A stretch of 64,000 bases of DNA, from the NCBI GenBank assembly GCA_905250075.1, contig CAJNOP010000029.1:993414-1057413 (forward strand). The letters are read 5' to 3'. Below the pieces are notes generated by a model. The model made no database searches, was not told where the DNA came from, and saw nothing but the letters and a program-made list of their open reading frames with translations. Below, piece after piece: positions 26,323 to 36,398 of this stretch; within the stretch, counting starts at the first letter, position 1, and each line of letters opens with the position of its first letter. A program made the position numbers and the translations under genes. Source of the stretch: Rotaria sp. Silwood1 (lineage: Eukaryota; Rotifera; Eurotatoria; Philodinida; Philodinidae).

Positions 26323-27425
26323 AAAAAAAAGAGAAACGATATTTCATGAACAGTATGTATAGAAAATTAATAAAATGTCAGATGAAAGAAAAAACACATG
26401 AATTATTTGAATGTCTACAAATGAACAAAAGATCTTATATTCTCAAATAGTCCATTAAGCTGATCCTTGACAAATCGGTCAAGCATGGATAAATGACTGT
26501 CGACGACATTAATTAGAAAAAATCATCCACGTGTACGTGAGTTGTGCCATCTCATATATGTTATCAGAAAAATGAATCTCTTTTGTTCATGAAAAAAAAA
26601 AGAAACAAAAACGGACCATGTTTTTATCGTCTAGTCAAAACTCATTGAACATAAAGACTAATTGAAATAATATAAAATTCATTATTTTCAATTTCACTTA
26701 TATACAGACAGATTGCTCTTGATTATGTGAAAGCATAGATCATGAATAGAATAAAAAGAAAGAGAAAAGGTCACTTCAAAAGTACTGTATGCTGTTCATC
26801 GAATGATGTTGATGATGATAATCAAGCAAAGGTCCTTTCTTTATGTCATATGATGACCTAATTTTAATCTCTGTCAAACAAAATTTGCATTTCGTTTCCA
26901 ATGTCGATTGCACGACTAGTAAGTGAATGAAAGAGAATGCGTGTATGTATGTTAACTAGATAATAATTGCATGGACGATGGCTGCAAATACTTGAACATG
27001 TCTTAACTCCTTATGTCATATAGCGAACAGATGTGATAGTGAGAAAAAAAAGAAGAATGATGAGTATGAAATTGACACAATTGCAAAAAGATACTTTTGT
27101 TTATATTGATGTAATCGGTTCAGAAAATTGGCTAACATGTTACTGCCTCATGATTATATCATTTAACAACAACAATAACAACTCTTTTTCTTTTTTTGTC
27201 GTCGAACTTGAAGGACATATCATGTCGTGAGAAAATCGATGTATCCGGTCTCGACTATATAATGAACCACGAACAATAATGACATGCAAATTTAATTTTA
27301 TAATATATAAAAAGAGAGAGAGATCCGAACAATTTTTTTTTAAATTAATTTATTCTCGAAAAATTTCATACAAATAAAATAAATAAATAAACCGAAAAGA
27401 AACGTATCATTAAAGCACTTTTCAT
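26323..27425. other. Convergent intergenic stretch, no gene seen
   Basis: The 3' flanks of the Ig-domain gene (plus strand) and the histidine phosphatase-type gene (minus strand) meet here. Only short frames without motifs are present. AT-rich tracts near 27360-27390 on the minus-strand side are suitable for polyadenylation, but I cannot assign a site. Confidence 0.5.
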
Positions 27426-30400
27426 TTAGCTACAATTTCCAAAAGGTCCTCCTCTAGCTGTATTTTGCTCTCGACATTGGGCAACAGCTTCATTTGCAAT
27501 AGCTCCGGCTCCTGCTGCTTGTTGTTGTTCACATTGATTAGAACCACTTGTTAATGTAAGTTGAAGACGACATGAATAAATAAATAATCCTACAAAAATG
27601 TTTTTATTTTTCATTAAAAAATAGAAACAACAAATGTATATTATACTACCAGCAAGATATGGATTCCATTCTTTTCGAATTATTCGAGCAATATATTTTT
27701 GATACATGGAACCTGTATTGGTGACTGATAATGATAAGGTTTCTTTATTTTGAAGAAAATAATCTAATGTACAAGGACCATATCGACTTCGAAACCAATA
27801 TTGTAAATCAAGTGCTGTCAATTGAAGTGGTTGATCCGTTGCTATTCTTTGTTCATCAGATATATTTCTTGATCCTAGTAAATCTAAAGCATTATGAAGT
27901 TTTAATAGTTCATGACCAATAGCTTCAAAGAATAATGCATTGCCATGTTTCAATGCATTATAATAAGGATCACTAAGTGTTGAAAATCTTTGATGTGGTT
28001 CAATAAGAAGATTATTTAAAGCCATTTCTTGACGAAATGCTGTAAATAAACGACCATCACCACACAAAATATGAACTTGTAATGATGGACGTTTTGAATC
28101 AGTTTCATCTGGTATAAGATAATGACGTAACATATAAAGAGCTTGTACTCGTTGAAAATCAATCATATCAGCCGTAGTTTCTTCAAAGAAACAAAACTTG
28201 TGTTTTTTAAAAAGAATTAATAAAAAGATCTCTGGAAAAAAGTTTTTCGCCTTCCACATCTCAGCTACTATACATGTTGATGGTTTGAAACTTAGTATGC
28301 ATATACTACACAAATAATTTAGTTCAAAAGCACAGGATCGTCCCAATTACTTAAGAATACTCCGCTCCTCTTTTTTGACCGTTTCTGATTCTTGAAGGCG
28401 GTACGACTGATCAAGTTGGATTTTTTACACCGAAAATAAAGAGACTCGTATTCAAGAAAAATCTTTGAAATAGGTTTTTGTGGCATTTATCTAAGAAACT
28501 CTGGTTTTCATATGGAGGGTCATATACTATTTGCATAAGATCCGTTAGCAAATCTTAGATTTCTAAGACTAAGTAATCTTAAGCTTCTCCAAAATTTTAT
28601 GAGAAAAATACGTAAAGTTTCGATGCTAAAACGGAGGTCTTGGCTTTTATTAATCTTGTAATTTTGGATAGAAAAGTCAAAAATGAAAAAGATCGATTGC
28701 ACCTCTGAAGAATTTTTCCAAGTATCAGTGGTAAAAATTTCAGTCCGATGGCATAAAGTTAGATGAAATGTCTTGGATAGCTAGGATACAGCCCGATGGA
28801 GAACCAGTTAATTTCAAGTAGACCGATTGTACTGTTTTCGAAAACTGGAAATGGTCAACAAAGAAGGGTGTATCCTTAGAGAAAACGAGAATTATGATAA
28901 ACAGCGCCTACTTTTGCGTCAAGCTTTTAGCTTCGAAAAAGATTGTTTACTAAATTTTTCGTTACCTGTTATCAAGTACATGATTAATCACTGATATTTT
29001 ATCGTGAAAGTAGAATCTAGTCTATGTTTTCTTTTAGTCAAAAGAATTGCTGATTTAATCGAAGATTACTGTCTCTGAGTCCTCTGTATTCGGATGGAAT
29101 TTTCATTTAGTGCAGGGTTCTTTCATGATACGCTAACTATAGACAAAGTTTATGTATACAGTTCAAGTCGATTTACTGAACTATTATTAAGTGATAGTCT
29201 CAAAAAGCCAGCAGATAGTTTGCCCCCTAAGAATATTGATAGAAAAATGATGATAATTCTATGAAGGATTGATGAACTTCAATGAAACTATATAATACAG
29301 TAGCTAAATTGAACAAATCACACAATGATAAAAAATGGGTTGATTCACAAAGTTCCTCTTTTTGTTTTAGAGCTGTGAAGTTAAAAGGCTCAACGTATGC
29401 TATTCATTGCCTTTCATCATAATTCTCGATCCATCTAAACAATTGAGATAAGCTCGTATCTCAGATTTACATGTGTACGAAGGACGTTTCTCAAATGACA
29501 AATTGCTTTTAAGCTGAAACTATATTCAATCGATAGGTGCTGGTGAGTAAATAAATATCCAAAAGTGAGTGAATCGAGCTATGGGGGCTTTTGTTGTTAA
29601 GATATCCAATTTTCAGTGGGTCTCTCCTATGGGAACCTCGTTTTCAAGTGCAAAAGTATAACTTCGCTTGAAAACTGAGGCCTTAAACACACATTCATTA
29701 AAAATTCGAAATCTCAGTAACAAAAGTTCAGCAACTTGAACCCCTCTCGAGTATTTATCTACTCACTAGACTCTATCGATAGAATATAGTCCCAGTTCGA
29801 AAGTAATTTATCACTTGGAGACCTTTGTTCGTTAGTGGAATAGATATCCATAGATTTTCAAATCTCTAGTATGTATAGTAGGTGAGATATGAGAAGAGAG
29901 CAACGCTTTTCCACTACACTGCAAAAAATGTTCATACTTTTTCCAAAGTAATTATATTGAAGTCCAAGATCAGTAACTTGTTCTGATACCGTATAGTTAG
30001 CACTGAGTAAAAGACTTCGCACATGAAAACATGATTCAGCTGATTGAATTGTTGGATCAGCTGCTATAGTCACTGGAAATATATGACCGTCTTCAGGTAA
30101 TTTTTCTTTATGTAAATGAATGATATGATGTATTTGTGACATAATACCACGTATTTGATTAATACCAAGACGTGTTAAATATGATGTTTTTTCATCACCT
30201 GTATTGACATTAAGACGTAGAATATCGGAAAAAGAAAGAAAATATTTTTTGTTCTATATTATGTAATATCTACTTATCATGTCGAATTAAGAAAAGCAAT
30301 ATACGTGATTCTGGATGAACACTATCAGGTGAAACATATTGTCGACTTATTATTGGATTTTTTCGAAACTTTTGTATACGATTATCGACTCGAAATGGCA

Positions 30401-33071
30401 TACCATATGCACTAAATTGATATAATGGTATTGTTAATCTTGAACTTTGTTCTTGTAGTGTTGCTGGAACAGGTATAGGTGACATTAAACGATTAAATGA
30501 TTCAAAATCTGTATTTGCTTGAATAAAAGGTAGACGATAAAGATAACTACGACATGTATACAACATCATAGGTAATATATGTGTAGCATATTCATATTTT
30601 AATTCCATATAAACAATACTTTCATAGTTTTTCATTTTATTTTGAAAATAATCTTTACCAAATATATTATCAATGAGACCTGCTTGAATATAATTTCTCA
30701 TATTGGCACGACCATGATACGACTTACAATGAGAGAAACAAAAAAAAAAACAAAATCTTATTTCATACAAAAATGTTGTTTTTAAATAGTTCGTTGAAAA
30801 ATTCATATATTAGAATCCATCTGTTTCTGAGCCACTTAATAATACAGCTTTTCTTTTGATAAGTTTTTCTTATCGATGTGTACAAATCATTAAAACATTT
30901 CGAAACAATCCAAGTCTTTTTTTATAATGCTGTTGTTGAGTTGGAGATATAATACTTCGTTCCCCTCAGCAGAGTACAGTTAAGTAAGGATTAGGAAATT
31001 TTTCTTCGTCAAGATGCGGAGTATGAACAAAACTTACCCTACACATCTATAGTGCGATATTATTTCTTACTTGTACAGTCTTCCAATTAGGTTATTATTT
31101 AAAAAAAGACAAGGTAAGAATATTCTGTCTGACTGGGTCAGAGTTCTTGATTAGGGAGATCGTTTATCTCCTCTCGAAATATCCGACTTCCTGCGGAAAT
31201 TTGTAATAATTTTTGTCCTTTTCTTATAACAACTTTATAGTAATTTTTGACAGGAGTCGAACTTTGAGACACTATTAAACGTTCTCTGGAAGAAAGTGAG
31301 ATAAAAATAAGAAAACACGCGACCTGGGATACAAGCATTCTCTGCAGAAGTTGTAGTCTCTTCCATCTCTAAAAAAATATCGACAATCTGGACTGAATAG
31401 ATGTTTTACAGGGTGTGGGAAAAGCTTAGCCTATACATCTCTAATAAGTGCATGAAAGTTCGCTTTTTTTGATGGTTTTCATCACTTCCTACTTGAAAGA
31501 TCTTTGTTTCGTTTAGAAAAAGCAGGAAATACTTTTTGAATTTTTTTGTCTCTGTTTATATTTCATCTCAAATTTCTATATATGCCTTCATTATATACAT
31601 TTAATTAGTGTTTGTTTAAAAGAACATGTAAAGCTGCAGTATTCGGTTTTTGAATCAAGCTCTCTTATTTATATATAAAAAAAAGGTCTTGTATACATAC
31701 GTCATCACTTTTTTAAGTTATTGAACTCGTCATCCTTAACCGTCAATGAAGGCACACAGTAAATTTTCGATTACTAAATGAACTATATTTAAACTTTATT
31801 TATTGAATATTTCATGAAAACATCATGATATAGGGCTGAAAATTCCATATGATTTGAATGCATCTAGCCTGATTGTAGCTTAATTCTAAAATGATCTGTT
31901 GATTTGCGATAGATCATCGATCCTTTGTCGTTTCACTTACTCTGCATTGATGCATAGCAGCCCATTCATAATAAAAATCTTTTCTTAAGTGTGCATGATT
32001 GACCGTTATTGGAATTTCATTCATATGAATAATCTGTTGTAACTGAATTGGTTGTGCTCCATTAGAAGAATAATACAATGTATCACCATGTGCTAAACCA
32101 GTTCCTTGAGGAAGATCAAATGTTGGAAATGTTGCCGGAGGTCTTCGTCTAAGAAGAAAATTTTTAATAATATGATTAAACGCTGTTAAAATATTTCCAT
32201 GACTAGCTATAATTGTTATTGAATGTTCAGGTTGATTTGATTTAAGTGGTTGTAAATATTCACGAACAAAATAAAGCCAACGAACACGTTGTTTAGCTGA
32301 ATCACTAAGAAAAATAAAAAATGATATAAGTTTTTTTTTTGTTAAATAAATCAATTTTTTAAATATATAATTATACACGCATTCACTAAGACCAGTATCT
32401 TGAATAAATGTTGTTTCAAATTGAAGATTATTACTAAGTTGTAAACGAATATTATAAAGAGTTTCAATTGCACGTGTTTGTGTACTTGATACTAATTTAA
32501 TTGGTTTTGTCAAAGGACCTAATCTTTGTATTAATCCATGTATTATTTGATTGATTTTATAACCTGCCATACGAGCTTGATATTTTCCATAACGAAGTAA
32601 ATGTGCATTTGGTTCATCTTCTGTATAGAAATATACTCCTGAAGAATTAAACAAATAATAAAACAAAAATCCTTTTTTTTCTGTCTATTAGTGTTTTATT
32701 TATTTCAATTTACCATGTCGAACGAAAAATATATGATGTTTCGAATGAGGATGAACACCATAATGATCAATACGATATGGATGCATTTCTCCAGGACGAT
32801 AATTATGACCTGTTTTATATATTCCTGGTCTGTTTTGCGGTTCTCGAGATATAGGTTGATTTGGTGTTGTTTCTTCAACTTCAGTTAATGACATAGGCAT
32901 ATTTCCTTGTTCCCAATTCGGATTTTGATGAAATTGAGCAGCAATTATTTCGATTTGATCATTATTAGGTAATGGATATAAATCTTCAAGTTTTGGTATA
33001 AATTCCGTACTATCATTTCTTGCATGAATTCGATTCGAGAATAAGAAAAAAATTAGATAAAACAATAACAT
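27426..33071 (-). CDS. Secreted tandem histidine-phosphatase-like protein
   Basis: Probably one 794-aa protein from seven exons: 33071-32714, 32638-32377, 32304-31941, 30722-30278, 30198-29938, 28180-27650, 27589-27426. An N-terminal signal peptide ('LLFYLIFFLFSNRIHA') suggests secretion. Domain 1 (exons 1-3) is a PGAM-type histidine phosphatase with 'FFVRHG', 'SSTQTRAIET', 'DTGLSE' and 'IIASHGNI', all catalytic positions present. Domain 2 (exons 4-7) repeats the fold but is degenerate: the Arg motif becomes 'ADPTIQSAES' and the second His motif becomes 'ILCGDGRL'. Its RH-G codon is split by an intron at the same place as in domain 1, but the donor reads AT instead of GT (30277-30276). The C-terminus has a Cys-containing Ala/Gly/Gln-rich tail. 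Introns of 1218 and 1757 nt interrupt the gene. A split into two genes at 30723-31940, with the first ending at 31914, is possible. Confidence 0.7.
29470..29836. repeat. Fold-back (inverted-repeat) element in a long intron
   Basis: Arms at about 29470-29600 and 29700-29836 are imperfect reverse complements. The clearest core is ACTATATTC-ATCGATAG (29519-29536) against its complement near 29775-29792, flanked by the pair GTGAGTAAATAAATA and GTGAGTAGATAAATA and by CTTTTGTT...AAGAT on the inner side. It lies in the 1757-nt intron of the histidine phosphatase-type gene. No open frame inside. Confidence 0.6.
30950..31060. repeat. Relic copy of the TTAGAGATGT-type element
   Basis: The segment 'GGAAATTTTTCTTCGTCAAG' (31017-31036) and the end 'ACCCTACACATCTATAG' line up with the left portion of the 44970-45471 element. 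It sits in the 1218-nt intron of the histidine phosphatase-type gene. A further 'ACATCTCTAA' end occurs at 31435-31444. Confidence 0.45.
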
Positions 33072-34344
33072 AACTGAGACAAAAAAAAAGAAATTTAAAT
33101 GACAAATAACTATTATAGTTTAAGCGCCATTTGATATTGAGAAAAATTTATTTATATTAAGTCAAAAATCCTATTGTTGTTTTGTTTTTAAGCGCACAAA
33201 AAGTATTGAATCGATTATTTATAGTTCCATACTCATAATAGATAGGTGAAAGATAACTTCTATTCTGATCGAATAGAAAAATGTCAAACAATTTAAATGC
33301 CAATCAATAAAAATGTCGGAATACAAGTATGCCCAAATGCAAAAATATATTAAAAGTTAAAAATGTTGACGTATTCAAACGTTGAAATAGTACAAATTAT
33401 TGTTTAGTGAACGATAACGGAATCAATATTTTTTTGTCATTTATAGAATTTAAATTCATAAGAAAGAAAAATGGTTTCTTTTTATAAAGAACCAAGTTAA
33501 AAAAAACGGAAATAATCCTGTTGAACAAAGTACCTTGATTTATGCAAATGTTTCACATCTGTTGTTGTTTTTTTGAGTGCAGATGTGAGTAGATGAGAGC
33601 GAGAAGAACACCATCACACTATTCCGTACCATTTTTGCTAATAGTGTCACCTGCGTTTCAATAATCAACTGTTTTGGTTTCTGTTTTTTACACTAGTAAT
33701 TTCAAACATCAGAAATACCATAAAATCATATACTTTCACATTAATTGAGTAAATCAGATAAAAGAGGCATGTTTAAAAGAACGATAAATGATAATTTCTA
33801 CTTTGATGCTCAGACAAATTTTTGCTAATAATACTGTACAATGCTGTAAAATATATTTGTTTACATTACTAACAATTTTCACTGCTTAGTCAAGATAAAT
33901 AAGAATCAAATCTATAGTAAATCAAGATTTTATACTTCGTCCAACAATATAAACATTCTGATTTGAATTGTTAACCATAAAATAAAATCTAGTGTGCACA
34001 AAAAAGATCATTTGTTTGATTATTATATTTGACTACAAGATTATTCTTTTATCGACAAAATAGCTTGTATAATTCATAAAATCAATGAACCGTAACACGA
34101 ATCAGTTCCGAACTATCACTTATTGTTTACTTGAGATCTCTGTAGATCCTGTTTGATAAAATAAATATAATAAACGAAATTATGACTAGTTTATCATGGA
34201 TCTGTGAAGACTTGATTTCAAGAAGAATAAACAGCAAAATAGCATCGTTATTCAGTATTCACATATATTTATAAGTGTTTTGCATAAGACGAACAATTAC
34301 GTATGATTGATAGATATTATCAATCTACTGTACTAACCAGGGAA

Positions 34345-34815
34345 TTTCTGCACCTGTCTCTTACCGATTTCAATGATTCTTTGCCTATAGATACTACATA
34401 GAACTCTAAAAGGATGTTAGTTCCTATTGAGCTTTAACTAAGCTATTGACTTTGCAATATGTCTATTTTCTAGAGAACTTCAGAAAACTCGTAGTTTCAA
34501 ATTTTGATTTGAAACTTTATCAATATAGAGAGCTCAATTAGGTTAACTTTCTAAAAAACAACCAGAAGTTTTTGAACAGATTTTTAAAAAAATTACGGAT
34601 TTTTTTCGATGGAAAATACATTCGTTTGAGTTCTCTATATGCACAAATTTTCAAATCAAAACTCGACAATATGATTTTTCCAAAAATCTAGATCCCAAAC
34701 TATAGACATACTAAAAACTCGATAGCAACTCGCATTTTTGAAGAATTCTATATAGTATCTATAGGCAAAAAGTACTGGTATCGGCAGAGAGCACTTAAAG
34801 AGATTACCTCGTAAG
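34345..34815. repeat. Fold-back element, about 470 bp
   Basis: Two long imperfect arms in inverted orientation. TTGCCTATAGATACTACATA (34381-34400) matches the complement of the segment around 34750-34768. 'TTTTGATTTGAAACTTTATC' (34501-34520) matches the complement of 34640-34670. The unpaired centre is near 34580. No coding frame inside. Related half-copies are visible near 39010-39140 and 52862-52930. Confidence 0.6.
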
Positions 34816-35069
34816 TAATCCGAACGTATAGCTAAAGCACATGGTAACAATAAATGTTATGAATGCTTCATATAGCAATGAATTTTTCTGGAGTCTAAGG
34901 GAGCCCAATGTAGACAACAAGCATTGATATATCCTTCAAGATGGTTTACTTACATGAATAATAGTTGAATGTAGCTAGCAAATATTATCAGCATACTCTA
35001 CTAATTTTCACTAGAGCATATCTGGATGACGAACGGTTCTATTTACTATTGTATACTTATAATAATGTG

Positions 35070-35135
35070 GTGAGACTAGCTAGGACTCGCACGAACCTCA
35101 GTTAGTCGTGTTTGATTTAATACATAGCTAAGATG
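35070..35135 (-). repeat. tRNA-like relic (B-box type)
   Basis: The minus strand has 'GGTTCGTGCGAGTCC', close to a tRNA B box, preceded by a weak 'TTAGCTATG' A-box-like segment about 40 nt upstream. Too degenerate for a functional tRNA; possibly a tRNA-derived SINE fragment. Confidence 0.3.
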
Positions 35136-35440
35136 ATTTTATATTTTATTTATTATATCTTTGAAACTCTCGTATTTACCATCAATAAACTTATTATATC
35201 ATATCAATAAGTGTTACAATTTCTTTTTTAAAAAATATCTTCGGTATCTCTGTAGGTGTTTTTTTTTTGTTTTTGATATTTTAAATAATAAAATATAGAT
35301 GTTTGTTCAACAATTTAAGATAAATCATTCGATGAATATTGATCTTCGAATGTTTGGTTATCAATTGTTGATAATATATAATATATCGAGAGCATGAACA
35401 GTTATGTGCCATTAATGAAGAGACATCCCTGACTCTAGTC

Positions 35441-35505
35441 TCGAAGGTAGATTCGAACATCGATACTACTACATTATACAGTCATTATTCGATTTGACTA
35501 GAAAT
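35441..35505 (-). repeat. tRNA-derived relic, degraded copy
   Basis: The minus strand carries 'ATGTTCGAATCTACCTTC', matching 'ATGTTCGAATCTATCTTC' of the relic at 36075-36140. The upstream 'TAGTCAAATCGAATAATGA' aligns with that copy's A-box region. Reads as an older copy of the same short element. Confidence 0.4.
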
Positions 35506-36074
35506 TTCATCTGAATAGAGATGAAAATAAATAAGTTTTTTCTTCACGAGATTTATCTCGAAGATGATTTTTTTTTTAAAGACCTTGTAAAATAAATGAA
35601 GATTAATAGAATTCTATGAAACTGGACACACTACAAAAGGATAAATAGAATCATTTGTATTTCATCAAATGTTTGTATTTCTTGTCAACAAGATTCCATA
35701 AAATATGAAGCAACTAAATTTCATATTAAATTATTTTTAATAATAATTTAATAGCTAAAAATAAAATTTTTTTAATATCTGTTTTCGTAATTAAAAATTA
35801 CTACGGAAAAAAAATTGAACATTCTTAATAGAAAATATTTTGCAAGTTCATGTCAATTTATATAGACAAGGATATTTTGTAGATAGAATTTTTTTAATAA
35901 TATTTATCGTCTACAAAAGTTGTTTTTTTTTATTCTCTATCAATAAATAAATTCTTTTCAAAAAAAGAATCAAATATTATTGTTACTCTCAGTCCAAGAA
36001 AGGCAGATAATTATTGAAAATGTTTCATTAAGTTGATCAAACATTTCAAAATCATCATTGAGTAACATACTCTA

Positions 36075-36140
36075 GAAGATAGATTCGAACATGAACATAT
36101 ACGTTGTTTTAATACTCTAACCAACTTGGCTATATTTGAC
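36075..36140 (-). repeat. tRNA-derived relic with A and B boxes
   Basis: The minus strand has a good pol III A box 'TAGCCAAGTTGG' (36132-36121) and B box 'GTTCGAATC' (36091-36083) at tRNA spacing. The anticodon and acceptor stems do not pair well. A tRNA pseudogene or SINE head is more likely than an active tRNA. Confidence 0.45.
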
Positions 36141-36398
36141 CATAACATTGGCCTCTAAGTTACTAGTTGATTGTATAGAAATTTTTTTTATGGAAGCATA
36201 TAAATCAATGTAATTAACCATTCATATATTTTCTTTTGCATTTTTCAAAAGATGGCGGTGAACTTGTATTTTGATTGAAGTAAATATAGACAAATAGAAA
36301 ATATCAAGTATTCAATATCTTTTTTTTCTTGATTTATTTGCGTCAAATAAAATCCCATCGTATTAAAACAAAGATCTGAATTTTTCTCAAAATTAATT

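Larger units (their letters stand above)
33073..36398. other. Gene-free stretch rich in repeats
   Basis: No supported gene. The region separates the minus-strand phosphatase-type gene from the plus-strand NADH dehydrogenase, so both promoters should lie at its edges. It carries a fold-back element (34345-34815) and three tRNA-like relics (35070-35135, 35441-35505, 36075-36140). The remaining sequence is AT-rich with short open frames only. Confidence 0.6.

Noticed and set aside
28190-28346. Upstream extension of the phosphatase exon to an ATG at 28346
   Set aside because: The extension is intron sequence; a TTTGAAG acceptor at 28181 joins in phase to the exon ending at 29938.
30277-30281. 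Reading the second phosphatase domain as carrying an 'RHD' catalytic variant
   Set aside because: The Asp codon arises by reading through the intron; the acceptor and the matching intron in domain 1 indicate RHG after splicing, with a mutated donor instead.
35070-36140. Functional tRNA genes in the 35-36 kb cluster
   Set aside because: A and B boxes are visible, but acceptor and anticodon stems do not pair.
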